In this document: positions 1 through 11,800 of the stretch, in pieces
Numbering within the stretch: position 1 is the stretch's first letter
How the letters are laid out: each line of letters begins with the position of its first letter
Source of the DNA: Colocasia esculenta
Lineage: Eukaryota > Streptophyta > Magnoliopsida > Alismatales > Araceae
DNA: 64,000 nucleotides
Assembly (NCBI GenBank): GCA_014218235.1
Contig: CM024753.1
Location: 2,542,001-2,606,000 of the forward strand
Direction: 5' to 3'
The notes under the pieces: generated by a model
Seen by the model: only the letters and a program-made list of their open reading frames with translations
What the model was told of the DNA's origin: nothing
The model's database searches: none
Made by a program: the position numbers and the translations under genes

Positions 1-1506
1 TAGGGGTGCTCGTAGAACTCTCGTAGCATAGAACCTGGCCCGCCGGATGAAGGAGCTCTCACAACCTCCCTCTAGCGGAATACACATGGTGGCGACTGGG
101 ATGAAGGCTCCTCCTCTCGCTGACGTCTCTCCTCATTAGGAGTTGCTTCTAGCAGCACCTCCTCCTCGTCTCCTTCCTCCAAGCAAGGCTGTAACATCAA
201 CAGTGGCAGTAAGAGAGGAAGAAGCAGCGGCGGCGGCAGTAGCCACTTCACAAACGACAATGGCAGCAACAGTAGCACAACTCCAGCAGTAGCAGTGGCA
301 CAACTCCAGCAGTAGCAGCAGCGAGCAGCAGCAACAACAGTAGGAGGGGAAGCCTCTTGCTTCCCTTCTTCTCATCTCTAAGAGAGGGAGAAGGCTGCGG
401 TGGTGGGTGGAAGAGAGTGAGGAGATGAGGGTGAGTGTGGAAGAGAGATGGGGTGGTATGGGAGACCCATCAGCTTGTAGGGCTCTCCTAACCACTCCAT
501 CATGATGGAGGGATCCGGTTTCAACCCTCCACATGACCTCCACGTCGTGCGGACATGCATGGTACGGCCTAAAGGACATGCAACCATACTTGTGTAGACA
601 GCAATACATACTGTCACCAATCAACATCGGTGACAATTGTCACTGCCGCCAATACTATGTTGGTGATAGTCGACCTTGTCACCAGAAGGTCCTGGCGACA
701 ATCGACCATGTCGCCAGTTACATACTAGCGACAGTGATCCCCGTTGCTAGGACCATCCCGGCAACATACTATCTTCTTTCCGTCCTAGGTTGGAAAAGGG
801 AGCCTATTGAATAACTCTTATCCAATCCTCCATAGTCATCGTGTCATCCACCTTTTGTGTGTGACCCTCTAGGCCCAATACCGAGCTAGCCATGAGTTAC
901 ACTTGTCAGAACCCTTCTGACTCAGTACTCCTTCTGATTAAGTGGATTATTATCTCCATAATAATCCACCCAACGCATCGATTATGGACGTGCCAAGCTA
1001 CCACACCATAGTCCCTAGACAGCATAAAGGGATCAAATCCATTGGACCTTTGTACCTACAGTTTCCATGTAACTTTAGTCCCTCATCCAACTAATATCCC
1101 AGAGACCGTATGTAAGACATGGTCAAGTCAGGCCCATATGTAATCCAACTTGGTCTTACTCATATCAGATTTTCTCGGAGAACTCTTTCTCTCTCAATTC
1201 GATTGACCCTGGCCAATGAATTGCCTGAGTAAAAACACACGAAATATTCCTCTCATGATACCAAAAGTGGATGATCCTTTGCTGACACTCAATTGCCTTC
1301 GCAAGGTTGGCTACTATTCTCAGTGACTGACTGTACTAGATTTAGAACAACCAGTCCTATAAGTCCAATATCAAAGAATGGAGTACTCAAGCAATGCATC
1401 CTTGGTATCTCAAGTCTAAGAATCAGTTACAAACTTGGACTACGTAATCACTGTCTGACAATCAAGTATCATGAACCATCCAGCATTTTGAGAGTGGGTC
1501 ATTTAG
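1..1506. mobile_element. Retroelement-like sequence, left part
   Basis: No credible gene is visible. The style (long non-coding DNA, a purine-poor block with CAG/CAA runs at 190-340, continuity across a later insertion) suits the LTR or untranslated part of a large LTR retrotransposon running off the left edge. Removing the solo LTR at 1507-5482 and one TTTAG joins this piece to the sequence starting at 5488, so both belong to one older element. The retrotransposon assignment is by resemblance only; no reverse transcriptase, integrase or gag is seen. Confidence 0.4.
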
Positions 1507-4500
1507 TGTCATGCTCCGCCAATTTAGCAGCGGAATAAATCTGGGAGGCATGAACAACGTGTAGGGTAACGTAAATTGCGCATACATTCACAAATATCAG
1601 AGCAACTAATGAACAATAATTGCAATAAACTCTTCATTTTATTGATAATTCATCTAAACTATTACAACCACTAATTCAAAACCAAAACATAGGGCTCAAT
1701 GACTTCATTACATTTGGAAATGATAACTAAGCAACTAACTAAACTAACTCTAGGCACTAAGGACAATCCATCGCTATGACTCCAGGACGCTCATCACTCC
1801 AGTCCAATCCCGTTGTTGTGTGTAAGGTCATCATTCGGCTTACCTGAAAACACAATAACAAATAATGAAGGGTGAGCGATAACGCTCAGTAGGACTTAAT
1901 ATCTCATGTAAACAAGCATGCTTTAAGTGATTAATGTCTTGTATCACAGGTTAACTAGAGAGAACGATCAAGTATAGTCAAGAGAGTAATAGTACAAGAT
2001 AACGAGAGATTGACGGCATACTATATCAAAAGAATGATAGCATGTGATAGCAAGTATCGTTAATACATTTTACAAGAATATTGCAAAACTAGGTTGATAA
2101 AAAAATGACCATATAACGAGATAGCGTGTAATGAGATAGCGTGTAAAGAGATAACGTGTAACGAGATAACGTGTATGGTTGCACCACAGTGCACTAGACG
2201 AGTATGAAAATAGTCACTTTAGGACAGTAGCTGTTTCATGATAGTACAGTACGTCTGAACTCCTCAGACTAATAGTCAAACAATTAGATGTCTAGCAAGG
2301 TCGGTATAGTCAATCAGAACCGGTGCAATGCAGAACACCGTCAATAGCCCCTGCAGGTATTTTCGGGTGGCTCTCTGCCCCCAGGACTAGATTGGAGCCC
2401 CTCGGACACTCTCCGTGCCCTGCACAGTAGGCATTCAAGTCAGTAGGGTCACCGGACCCATATTATGGCGCTAGACAGTCATGTATAGTACAAGCAATAG
2501 GAGCCACAACAGCTCAAGAGTCTCAAGTGAGTACTAGATGAATAGACGAGATAGTAGAGTGAACGTGAATAGATGAGAGTACAAGGATAGTAGACAAGAT
2601 AAGGGTATAATCATAAAACAACGATAAACCACGATAGTAACAATTGCACGGTACTAGGTCGGGTACCAGCAATTAATCTGGTAGAAGTCACATCCGCTCA
2701 TTAGCCGTGCTATGAACACTGGCTAGATGATCCGGCATGATCACAAGATAAGAGAGAACACACTAAAGCCGTTTGGATCGTACTGATCCCTAAGAGTGTA
2801 ACGGGATTTAAAGGTACAACCAGCTCGTCGGCAATGGACGTGCGCCAAAGCCAAGAAGACTTATGGAGGCCTTGACAAGGAGTCTCTGGCCCAGTCGAGA
2901 GTATTCCCGATGGAGAGGTGGTCCATGTCAAGAGAAAGTGTGTAGAAAACGGGTCCGTCGTGCCTCGAGTGCTCGAAGGCCGAGGGAAACGGTAACGGTG
3001 TACAAATCACACGAATAAAACGAAAACAAATGTATTTAATTAATAGGGAAATTAGGTAATTAGTTTCACTTAATTACCATATACATTATTGAGTAATTTA
3101 CTAAAGTTTAATGGCAACATGATGGTTAAGTGTGTGCAAGTGTATGAAATCAAAAGAGCATGATGGATTGTGCACAAAGCTTTTAAATTAATTAGATTCA
3201 CGTAATTTATTGTACATTAATAATTATTCAGATCAAATTATGAATAACAGTGTTTCATTAAGGCTAAACAATGGCTAATTAGCAAGTAGAGCAAGGGTAT
3301 ATAAGTAATTTCGGGTTCTGGCTATTTTTCTGTTAACGCGACGGGGGTTCCCGTCGTGACTCCAAGTCGCGACAAGCCTGCTGGGCGCGACAAGCGAACC
3401 AGCCGGTCTGGCCCAGTTCAGGGTGGGAATCGTGGAGGCTTTGTCCGCCGCATTCTTAACGCGACGTGACAGCAGGGCGTGACCCGGCTGATATCGCGGC
3501 GGGTCGCGCCGTTGCGATATCAGAAGAGTCCGGCCCTTTTTCCCTTTTTCCAGGGCGTTTTCTGTTTGATACAGGTCACTTGTAAATTCAATATAAAATC
3601 GCATGATGATTCAAAAACCACGAAACTAGTTTTAAATGAAAGTAGATACATATATCTATCAACCTATATGGTTAATTTGAAAATAGACAAGGTTTAGGCA
3701 TGCTTTGGTCGGGTTATATTTCTGTGACCTAAACATATGCAGTTAAGATTCAATGAATTAATTAACGATGGATACATGATGAAAAATTTCTAAACTAAGG
3801 GCGTTCGAAAGCTAACAAGATGTAGTATTTATGAGAATTTTATTAAGACATGAAGTTAAGTATGCACGAGGTTCACAAGCAAACATGAAGGGTCAGGTGT
3901 ATGGATCTGACATAGATTCAAAGAATTAATTATCCCTCATGGGAGATCGAAATAGAGCAAAACTAGGGGCGTTTGAAAGCTAATATGATCTAGTATATAT
4001 GAGAATTTTATCATGGTAAGAGATCAAGTATACACGAGGTTTGAAAGCAATCATGAAGGGTCGGGTACATAGAACTAGCAGGGATTCAAAGAATTAATTC
4101 TCCCTCATGGGAGATCAAAATGGAGTGAAACCAAATGGCTTTTACTCGGGATCATAAAGTCTTCCTAGGGTAATTTTTACACGAATTTATCTTGAGAGAT
4201 TGTCTATCTTTCATGCGTTTAAGAAATCTTAGGGCTTGAAGACGAGGTAGAAGATGAAATCATTTTGCTTCAAGCTCCTTCCTTCTTGCTCCTCTCGTCC
4301 TCAACTCCTCTCTTCATCCCCTAGAGCTTCAACAATGATCTATGGGGTGGTAGGGTCGAATTGGGGTGTGTATGGCTTGGTTTAAGAGTCCTACTTTCTT
4401 AAAACTCATCCTTCCCTTCAAACTCTTAATTTTTCCTTATTTATCTCCTTATTTCTTGCATTATCCCACCTAATAGGATAGAGGAGAGAGTTAATTTTGT

Positions 4501-5482
4501 GGGTAAAGGGTTAGGGTAGGTTTAGGACTCTTTTTAGGACATTTATAACCCTTTTTAGTATTTATCTTACCCTTATTTAATTTATTTAAATATTAACTCC
4601 GAATTTACACATTTTTCTCCTCCTTTTCTAACATTTATCACTTAGTTGGCTTGGGGAAAGATCTAATTTCGTGGCTAATGTATTAGGATGGGATAGGGAC
4701 TCTTTTTTAAGATAAGTAAGAGTTAAAATAGTCATTATCTTAACCCTTTTCTATTTATTACTATTTTTAGGTATGAATTTAGCCTAATTACTTCCCATCT
4801 CATGATGAGATCTTCTCATTTGGGCCCAACAATTCATGTTAGGTCTATTAACCAAACACATTACTAATTTAACTTAATGGGTATTGATTTAATTTTATTT
4901 ATTCACCCTTTATTCTATTTTAAATCTATTTATCACACTTATTAATTAATTTCTTATTTTTAATTTGATTTAATGCCATTTTTTCTAACTTTTGATAGTT
5001 GGGCTTTTACTCTTGGCCTAATATCTCATGTGAGCTAAATTGTACAATCCATGTACTTACTTTACTTAATAGATTTTTAATTATCCTTTTATTAGATAAT
5101 TAATTCATGGGCCAAGATTGTCCATTGGTCCATATATCATAATGGGCTATCGACCCATATTATTGAAGTCTACCCACATGTTTATTTTAATTTATAAACC
5201 ACTTTGGCTCATAAAATAATGGGTTCATCGACTTATTCTTTAATTACGTTAATAAGTCGTATAATTTCTTAAACTTAATTTAAATGATTTTTCTATGTCC
5301 AAATTTAATGATGGGTCATTAGAGAATATTATTTAAAGTATAATTATTATTTTTACGAAATTTTTATATGGGTTTATACGCATGTGATAATAATGCGTAC
5401 CTTTTAACTAGTTGAATTTATTAATTGATAAAAGTTTAATTTATCCATAATTTTTAATTAATGAATTTTATGGGGTACTATA
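1507..5482 (+). mobile_element. Solo LTR, family A, copy 1 (about 4.0 kb)
   Basis: The element begins TGTCATGCTCCGCC and ends GGGGTACTATA, where the usual terminal CA has become TA. It is flanked by perfect 5-bp target duplications TTTAG at 1502-1506 and 5483-5487. Two further copies lie at 16563-20432 and 43500-47540. The two ends are not repeats of one another and there is no internal coding domain, so it is a single LTR left by recombination, not a complete element. A short 15-16-bp tandem repeat around GAGATAACGTGTA sits at about 2113-2176. The retrotransposon lineage cannot be named without an internal region. Confidence 0.85.
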
Positions 5483-5487
5483 TTTAG

Positions 5488-6143
5488 TGAACTCATTCTA
5501 CAATGAGCACCTGCACCATATCCCTAGTGTCTCCACACAAGTAGCTATGAGACCAGCTACCTCCATTATATGGACGGGTATATAGTACATCGGTCTATTT
5601 GGTTGAATCGATGTCCTTCTCAAGTAACCTATGACCAAGAATATTTAGAATATGTGTTTAAAGAGAATTGATCTCATTATCATGATCTCATCACGATCCA
5701 ATTCCCATTATAAGTCCATGGACATCACATCATATATACATCATCACATGCAGGTAATATATAGTGAGAAAATGTTATTAATATAATTATCAAAAGAGAT
5801 CAGTACAAGATTACAAGTGCCATCACAAAAGTGAATTGGCTTGCAAGACACTCATAACTAGCACAAAGAAATAGCTCCTCTTTCAGTTGTGGACAGAGGA
5901 GGGCGTGAATAGCGATTGACAATTTCAGTCGGTATTCGATTATGATTCGGTTGCTAATAAGATCAACAACCGAATACTAACCGAATATGTCAGTCAAAAT
6001 ATATTGGTCACAATATTATGACCGAAAAAATTCAGTCGTTAATCTGAGACTGAAAATAGCCGGTCTTTGTTCGGTCACTAATTGGACGACCAACTAATAT
6101 AGCGACCGAAATAATTCAGTCGCAATATCGGTCACTAAATAGT
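5488..6143. mobile_element. Retroelement-like sequence, right part, then degenerate CACTA-like subterminal sequence
   Basis: The first 400 bases continue the older retroelement interrupted at 1507. From about 5905 to 6143 the sequence changes to many short GCGACCGA / TCGGTC(A/G)CTA-type motifs on both strands. Such motifs fill the subterminal regions of CACTA transposons, including the one at 33153. No terminus or target duplication could be fixed here, so this is called a fragment. Confidence 0.4.
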
Positions 6144-6350
6144 CATTAAACATCAATTGGTCATTAAATATCGATTGCTGACCAACATCGATTGGTCATT
6201 AAATATTGATTGCTGACCAACATCAATTATCATTAAATATCGATTGCTGACCAACATCAATTGGTCATTAAATATCAATTGCTGATTAACATCGATTGTC
6301 ATTAAACATCGATTGCTGACCAACATCGATTGGTCATTAAACATCGATTG
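6144..6350. repeat. 34/35-bp tandem repeat, about six units
   Basis: The word CATTAAA starts at 6162, 6197, 6231, 6266, 6300 and 6335, giving alternating spacings of 35 and 34. Each unit carries ATCGATTGCTGACCAAC and ATCGATTGGT; the units differ by single substitutions and small deletions. The open reading frame across it is only the repeat read in frame. Confidence 0.85.
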
Positions 6351-6454
6351 TTGTTATGCATATCGATTGTCTTACACATCGATTGTTGTTATTTTTCTAC
6401 CGATTGATAATGTTATTTTCAATCTATTTTCCATTTTTCAATTACTGAATTTCT

Positions 6455-7350
6455 GGGGTGCTACAAGAACCCTCTTGGAGGTGAGGATTGTAGGACGAAG
6501 AATCTACATAATCATAAGAAGCAAAAGGCTAACTCATGACTTACGTCAGAAGGAAGCAAGCGAGGGAGCAAAGGCCCGAGAAGGAGGTTGATCGTCGAGA
6601 AGAAGAGGGAGGAAGCTCGTCGGCAGGAGTTCTTGCGGGTGAGAACAGGGTGTGTGTTTCGGACTCAGACCTTCCTATTTATAAGGCCGGGGGGTCGCGC
6701 AGATCCAACGGGTGTGGCTCGTTGCCTCGCCTTAAGCGTCTAGATTGAACCATGTGGCGTCTCTCCATTGGGTCGCGATCTCTACGTCCGATGACACGAG
6801 GGAACTACCGCAGCTAACTGGAGCCTCAGGCTCGGCCGACGTCTTGACGTCACCCAAGGCCGATGATAGCTTCTCAGCTCTGGACAAGACTAGCCCGTCT
6901 TGGCTAGACCTGATGTGGAGCGCACGACATGACCTCGGGATCCTTGAGGTCGTGATTCACGTAACGGCCCAGACAATAATTACTGAGGTAATGGTCGCGG
7001 ATTGTGTGCTGGATAACGGCTGTCATAAAGGCCACGATCTGCATGATTTGGCATGATGGTTACAATGACGAGATGGCGACGATTGGGACAACAGGGTGCA
7101 AGATTCACAAGGTCCTCTGGCGGTTCTGATGGGCAGCCTACCACTATAAGAGGGGAGACACTCGACACTCACAAGTACGTAAGAACTCTACTCTTGACTG
7201 ACCTATATTTCGGCCTCACACTGACTTAAGCGACAGAGTATCTGCTTACCAAGACACTTCGGTGGTGTTGCAGATCAGGAGCTCGAAGTTGGTGGTACTC
7301 GTCGGCTATGCGGATTCCTTCGGTCACCTCAGCTCTGGTCGACATCAGTT
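6455..7350 (+). mobile_element. LTR-like block with promoter-like TATA boxes
   Basis: A GC-richer block without a convincing gene. It holds TATA-like sites at about 6677-6685 (TTTATAAG) and 7144-7150 (CTATAAG), each followed by a GC-rich leader-like stretch, as in LTRs of Ty3/gypsy elements. No exact ends or target duplication were found. Reading frames at 6536-7056 are short, have no recognisable domain, and are not annotated. Confidence 0.35.
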
Positions 7351-7441
7351 GAGACTAATAAATAAATCTTTATGTCTAACAAAAATCTCTAATTAATTGT
7401 CCCATATAAACATTCATGAGTATATATACAAGTGCAATCAA

Positions 7442-7467
7442 CAAAAGAGAAAAAAAAAAAAAAAAAA
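7442..7467. repeat. Poly-A tract
   Basis: An A-rich run within the upstream region of BAHD gene 1, about 330 bases before its start codon. It could be the 3' tail of an old retroposon, but no matching body or target duplication is obvious. Confidence 0.5.
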
Positions 7468-7609
7468 GGGAAGAAGAAGAATCATCTACCACCAGCTTTC
7501 CCGTAGCAGCCAAGAAGTTTACAAACCCCTTCTCACCAATTTCACAAACCCACATGGTAGGGCCCACACTAACACATCTATATGTATATTATTGACTCCC
7601 CCGCCACTT

Positions 7610-7615
7610 TATAAA
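7610..7615 (+). promoter_or_regulatory. Probable TATA box of BAHD gene 1
   Basis: TATAAA lies 177 bases upstream of the start codon at 7792, implying a 5' untranslated region of roughly 150 bases. It is the best-placed TATA motif before the gene; no transcript evidence is available. Confidence 0.55.
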
Positions 7616-7791
7616 GACCCACCCAGCCTCCCCCCACCATCCCATTCACTAGCTGCAAGCAACAAGGCAGCAGTACGAGAAGAGGAAGAGAACAGCGAAC
7701 AGCAGCAGCAGACCCGGCCCCTCCCCCTAATCCTACCCGCTGCTCCTCCCTGAGTCCCTCCTCCTCCACCCAGCTAGCTCCTCTCGCTACC

Positions 7792-9168
7792 ATGGTCTCC
7801 TCCCCCCTCGTCTTCACGGTGCGCCGGCGCCAGCCGGAGCTGGTCCGCCCAGCCGCACCCACCCCACGGGAGCTTAAGCAGCTCTCCGACATCGACGACC
7901 AGGAGGGTCTGCGTTTCCTCATCCCCGTGATCCAGTTCTACCGCCATGTCCCATCCATGGCGGGCACCGACCCCGTAGTCGTCATCCGGGACGCCCTGTC
8001 TCGCGCCCTCGTTCCCTACTACCCCTTCGCCGGCCGCCTAAGCGAGGGCCCCAACCGGAAGCTCTCGGTCGACTGCACCGGCGAGGGAATCCTCTTCGTC
8101 GAGGCCGACACGGACGTCAGCATAGACGACTTCACCGCCCCCCTGCAACCGCCCTTCCCCTGCCTGGAGGAGCTCCTCGCCGACGTCGAGGGGTACAACG
8201 GCGTCCTGGGCTGCCCCCTGCTGCTGTTCCAGGTGACTCGTATGGGCTGCGGTGGCTTTACCGTAGGGATTTTGCTCAACCACACCATGGCGGACGCCCC
8301 TGGGCTGGTGCAGTTCCTGAACGCTGTCGCAGAGCTGGCACGGGGGATGCCGGCGCCGGTGGTGGCCCCCGTGTGGCAGCGCGAGGTGTTCGGAGCCCGG
8401 CACGCTCCAGAGGTGACCCGGATACACAGGGAGTACGAGGAGGTGGAGGGCTCCATCGTGCCCTTCTCCGACATGGCGCACCGCTCCTTCTTCTTCGGCT
8501 CTCGGGAAGTGGAAGCGCTGCGGGCACGCCTTCCGCCTCAGCTGCGCCGCCGGTCCCGCTTCGAGATCGTCACCGCCTGCCTGTGGCGATGCCGGACGGC
8601 GGCCCTCCGCCTGGACCCGGAGGAGGAGGTCCGGGTCATCTGCATCGTGAACGCCCGGGGTGGCAACTGCACGCCGCCGCCTCTTGGGTACTACGGCAAC
8701 GCCTTCGCCTTCCCCGTGGCCGTGACCACGGCCGGGAAGCTCACCGGCAACCCACTGGGCTACGCCCTGGGCCTGGTGAGGAAGGCCAAGGAGGACGTGG
8801 ACGACGAGTACATGAAGTCAATTGCGGACCTGATGGTTCTGCGGGGTCGGCCACACTTCACGGTGGTACGGTCATACCTGGTGTCCGACGTCTCCAGGGC
8901 GGCTTTCGAGGACGTGGACTTGGGGTGGGGGAAGGCGGCGTACGGGGGGCCGGCGAAAGGGGGCGTGGGCGCCATCCCGGGCGTGGCGAGCTTCTACATC
9001 CCTTTCAGGAACAGTGAAGGGGAGGACGGGATCGTGGTGCCGGTGTGCCTGCCAGGGGCGGCCATGGAGAGGTTCGTCGCGGAGATGGAGGGTATGACGA
9101 AGGGACCGCCGGCGTCGGAGAAGGAAGTCGGGAATGGCAGCTCCGGGACCATCTTGTCTGCATTGTGA
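7792..9168 (+). CDS. BAHD acyltransferase, alcohol acyltransferase / benzyl alcohol O-benzoyltransferase-like (gene 1)
   Basis: 458 residues in one exon, within the usual 430-470 range of plant BAHD enzymes. These cytosolic enzymes move an acyl group from acyl-CoA to an alcohol or amine. The catalytic motif HxxxD is present as HTMAD at residues 164-168, and the structural motif is DLGWG at 376-380, where the family norm is DFGWG. The N-terminal FTVRRRQPEL and the YYPFAGRL segment are typical of the clade containing banana alcohol acyltransferase and benzyl alcohol benzoyltransferases. There is no signal peptide or membrane segment. The start at 7792 sits in a favourable ACCATGG context and matches that of gene 2. 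Third codon positions are strongly GC-rich. The paralogue at 48564 is on the same strand. The acceptor alcohol and acyl donor cannot be fixed from sequence. Confidence 0.93.
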   Translation: MVSSPLVFTVRRRQPELVRPAAPTPRELKQLSDIDDQEGLRFLIPVIQFYRHVPSMAGTDPVVVIRDALSRALVPYYPFAGRLSEGPNRKLSVDCTGEGILFVEADTDVSIDDFTAPLQPPFPCLEELLADVEGYNGVLGCPLLLFQVTRMGCGGFTVGILLNHTMADAPGLVQFLNAVAELARGMPAPVVAPVWQREVFGARHAPEVTRIHREYEEVEGSIVPFSDMAHRSFFFGSREVEALRARLPPQLRRRSRFEIVTACLWRCRTAALRLDPEEEVRVICIVNARGGNCTPPPLGYYGNAFAFPVAVTTAGKLTGNPLGYALGLVRKAKEDVDDEYMKSIADLMVLRGRPHFTVVRSYLVSDVSRAAFEDVDLGWGKAAYGGPAKGGVGAIPGVASFYIPFRNSEGEDGIVVPVCLPGAAMERFVAEMEGMTKGPPASEKEVGNGSSGTILSAL

Positions 9169-9574
9169 TGTTGTGATGTGCATGTTGTTGGGTGGTGGCA
9201 GTACATGCGAACCCAGGGAGGGGAAGTGGAGATGGTCACCGTACAAGGGCAACGACCCCTCTTCCTGCAGCTCCCTCATGCGTGTGTTTGTGACTCTCTG
9301 TGTCTTCTTCTCCCCCGTCAATGTTTTAGGAATTAAGGTGGGTGATTACATTTGTATCTCTATCCAGTTTTTAACTTGTTCTCATGTTTTCCTCCTCCTC
9401 CATTTTTTTTTGTCAACTTCTTCTTCCCCCCTCTTAAAGCTTTTCATCAATTTCTTTAGAGAGAGAGTTAATCTTGTGAATAATGAATGCCAATAAAGGG
9501 AAAGGAGGCTTGTGCCTCTTCTTTTTTTTATCTATTTCTCCTCTACAGAGAAAACAATGCTTAATGGTGTGTAC
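9169..9574 (+). other. 3' untranslated region and poly-A signal of BAHD gene 1
   Basis: The region after the TGA resembles the region after BAHD gene 2 (shared GTGATGTGCATGTTGT, CAAGGGCAACGACC and TTGTGAATAATGAATGCC words), so the duplication included the 3' untranslated region. An AATAAA at 9492-9497 is a plausible polyadenylation signal. Confidence 0.6.

Positions 9575-9617
<43 letters not shown>
9575..9617. repeat. (TAT)n microsatellite
   Basis: About fourteen uninterrupted TAT units. A shorter version of the same run recurs at about 10911-10930, at the start of the local tandem duplicate. Confidence 0.9.
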
Positions 9618-9619
<2 letters not shown>

Positions 9620-9740
9620 TATATAATATGTGGTCGAAGAAGAAAGACAGTTGGGAAGGAGTACTTGTGACAATTAATGAACAATATATTTTCGCCTGTT
9701 CTGTTCTTAAGGCAAATAGATTTTAATCTTTGGTTTCTCT

Positions 9741-10619
9741 CACTACTAGAAAAACGGGTTATGCCTACAACCCAAAACCGTAGATGTAGGCAAAAAATAG
9801 TAGGTAATGATCTTTACCTACAACTTTCCCTACGACTTGGCTCGTAGGTATAAACACCGTAGGTAAAACATATACCTACGAAGTGAAAGTCATAGGTGTA
9901 AATTTTATCTTTACCTACCACGTATATATGGTGTAGGTGTACACTGTGACTTTACCTACCACGTATATATTGTGTAGGTAATTTAACTAGATGCACCAGA
10001 TAGGTACACCTATCAAATGATAGTTGTAGGAAAACATATACCTACCAAATTACAACTGTACATAATTTCAGAAATGTGACTTCTAGAGCCATCCATTACA
10101 AACACTCTTACATGTTCACATCCACAACTAACATTTCATACCATTCACATCCAAAACCAACATTTCATCATGTTCACATCCACAACCAACACTTCATGTA
10201 CACATTCACGGCTCCTCCCCTCCTGCAGCTTTCTAGTGCGAACCCTGGCCTCCCCCTTTCTCACGGCGCACAGGGAGGTATAGTTTGCAAAGAAACCAAC
10301 GGAAATGGGGTATAGGGTTTACGGTTTGGGTGAGATAAATATATATATATATATTAATATAATATTTATCAAATGTTGTAGGTATAGAAGTCTATATACT
10401 TACGAGATATTATTGTGTAGGTATTTGTCCCTTAAGTTTTGGCGCCGCTAGAAATTTTAAGGGCGGGAGAAAAAAATTTGGGGGATCAATTACTTATACC
10501 TACTATTAATATTTAAGGTTAGTAAATTTATGTTTATCACGTAGGTAAATCTTTTTTATACCTACAATTAGTCTAAACGTAGGTAAGTGCCGTAGGTAAA
10601 ACCCATTTTTCTAGTAGTG
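9741..10619. mobile_element. Non-autonomous CACTA-type element, 879 bp
   Basis: Termini are CACTACTAGAAAAACGGGTT and its near inverse AACCCATTTTTCTAGTAGTG, with the 3-bp target duplication TCT at 9738-9740 and 10620-10622. The subterminal regions are full of the repeated word CCTAC / GTAGG on both strands, as expected for CACTA transposase binding sites. There is no coding capacity. A paralogous copy of the flanking DNA at about 11040-11055 reads straight through as TTTCTCTCTTACATCC and represents the empty site. Confidence 0.9.
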
Positions 10620-10733
10620 TCTTTTACATCCAGAAATCTCCCTCCGTTGTGATCGATGCAGTTTGTGGTAGACAGAATTAATGATATTAATATAGTTCCA
10701 AGGGGTCATCTTTAATAATCCATGTTATAATTA

Positions 10734-11330
10734 TTTTTTTGATAACGAAGAAATCTCGTCCCGTGTGATTTTGTGGGCTCAGAAATTGGTGTTCGTGAAC
10801 TCCAAAGTGAGGACTTAGCAGCTTCTACTTTCTGTGTACCCGTATTGCCCTTACCCCACTTGACCGAAAAAATCTTGAATTTACACACCTTGAGAATTGC
10901 ATGTAAATCATTATTATTATTATTATTATTCACATATAATATGTGGTCGAAGAAGAAAGACAAAATTGGGAAGGAGTACTTGTGACAATTAATGAACAAT
11001 TTTCGCCTGTTCTGTCCTTAAGGCAAATAGATTTTAATATTCTGTTTCTCTCTTACATCCAGAAATCTCCCTCCGTTGTGATGGATGCAGTTTGTGGCAG
11101 ACAGAATTAATGATATTAATACAGTTCCAAGGGCTCCAAGGTCAGGACTTAGCAGCTCCTACTTTTCTTGTACCCGTATTGCCCTTACCTCACTTGACCG
11201 GAAAAATCCCGGATTTACACACCTTGAGGATTGCATGTAAATCAGGTAAGCCCCCCCCCCCCTAGAATCGAACTCGGGACCTCTTACTTTTAAGTAATAG
11301 TTCTAACCGATCGACCCAACCAGAGTCCTC
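10734..11330 (-). mobile_element. tRNA-derived SINE, minus strand, broken by a local tandem duplication
   Basis: The T-run at 10734-10740 is the reverse of the A tail. The right end (11280-11330) carries the pol III-type head: B box as the reverse of GAGTTCGATTC and the GGTTGGGTCGATCGGTTAG segment. The whole is flanked by a 17-bp duplication with one mismatch, AATCCATGTTATAATTA at 10717-10733 and AATCCATATTATAATTA at 11331-11347. Inside, at 10911-11134, a second copy of the BAHD 3' flank interrupts the SINE. A clean copy of the family is at 26238-26510. Confidence 0.8.
10911..11134. repeat. Tandem copy of the BAHD-1 3' flank
   Basis: This block repeats 9600-9740 joined directly to 10620-10690: the (TTA)n run, ATATGTGGTCGAAGAAG, TTTCGCCTGTTCTGT and the CATCCAGAAATCTCCCTCC segment. 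It differs by scattered substitutions and lacks the 879-bp CACTA-type insertion. Confidence 0.85.
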
Positions 11331-11334
11331 AATC

Positions 11335-11800
11335 CATATTATAATTAAGCAGCACAAGTAGAAAGAGCTGCTTTAAAAAAATATTTTTGTAACACCATTT
11401 CATAACATCACCATTAAATTTATGTCACATCAGTAATTAAAATAAAAAAATTAAAAACACTTCTTAAATGATAAAATTGTGGTGTACTTTGATTGCTGTG
11501 TTACTTAAATGTGTTATCAAATGATGTTGTTAAATCATTTTCCTCTGCTTTAATAGTACTTTATAACATCTATTTTTGACGCACAATTTGATACGTACCA
11601 ACATATATATGAAAATTGACACATGATCATCATTTGACAATAAAAAGTGAAAATTTTACGTAGTCGAGAAGGAGATTGTGATGCATGCTGTCTCAAATCT
11701 AACATCAAAAATAAATGCTAGAAAACGATTTTCCAAACATGTCAATTGTGGGCTTATATAATTGGCCATTCAACATGTATGGTGACACATGTTAGATGTC
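11335..11800. repeat. BAHD downstream flank module, unit 1
   Basis: Non-coding DNA sharing ordered words with 28917-29285, 50440-50710 and 54537-55025: a TTAAGCAG...GAGCTGCTT segment, CATCTATTTTTGACG, ATCATCATTTGACAATA, GAGAAGGAGATTG, and GTCAATTGTGGGC followed by a TGACAC segment. It marks the ancestral sequence downstream of a BAHD gene. The next part of the same module reappears at about 16140-16250, beyond later insertions. Confidence 0.7.

Noticed and set aside
6745..7056. 103-residue frame in the LTR-like block
   Set aside because: No domain, composition unlike the BAHD genes, and location between TATA-like signals of a probable LTR.
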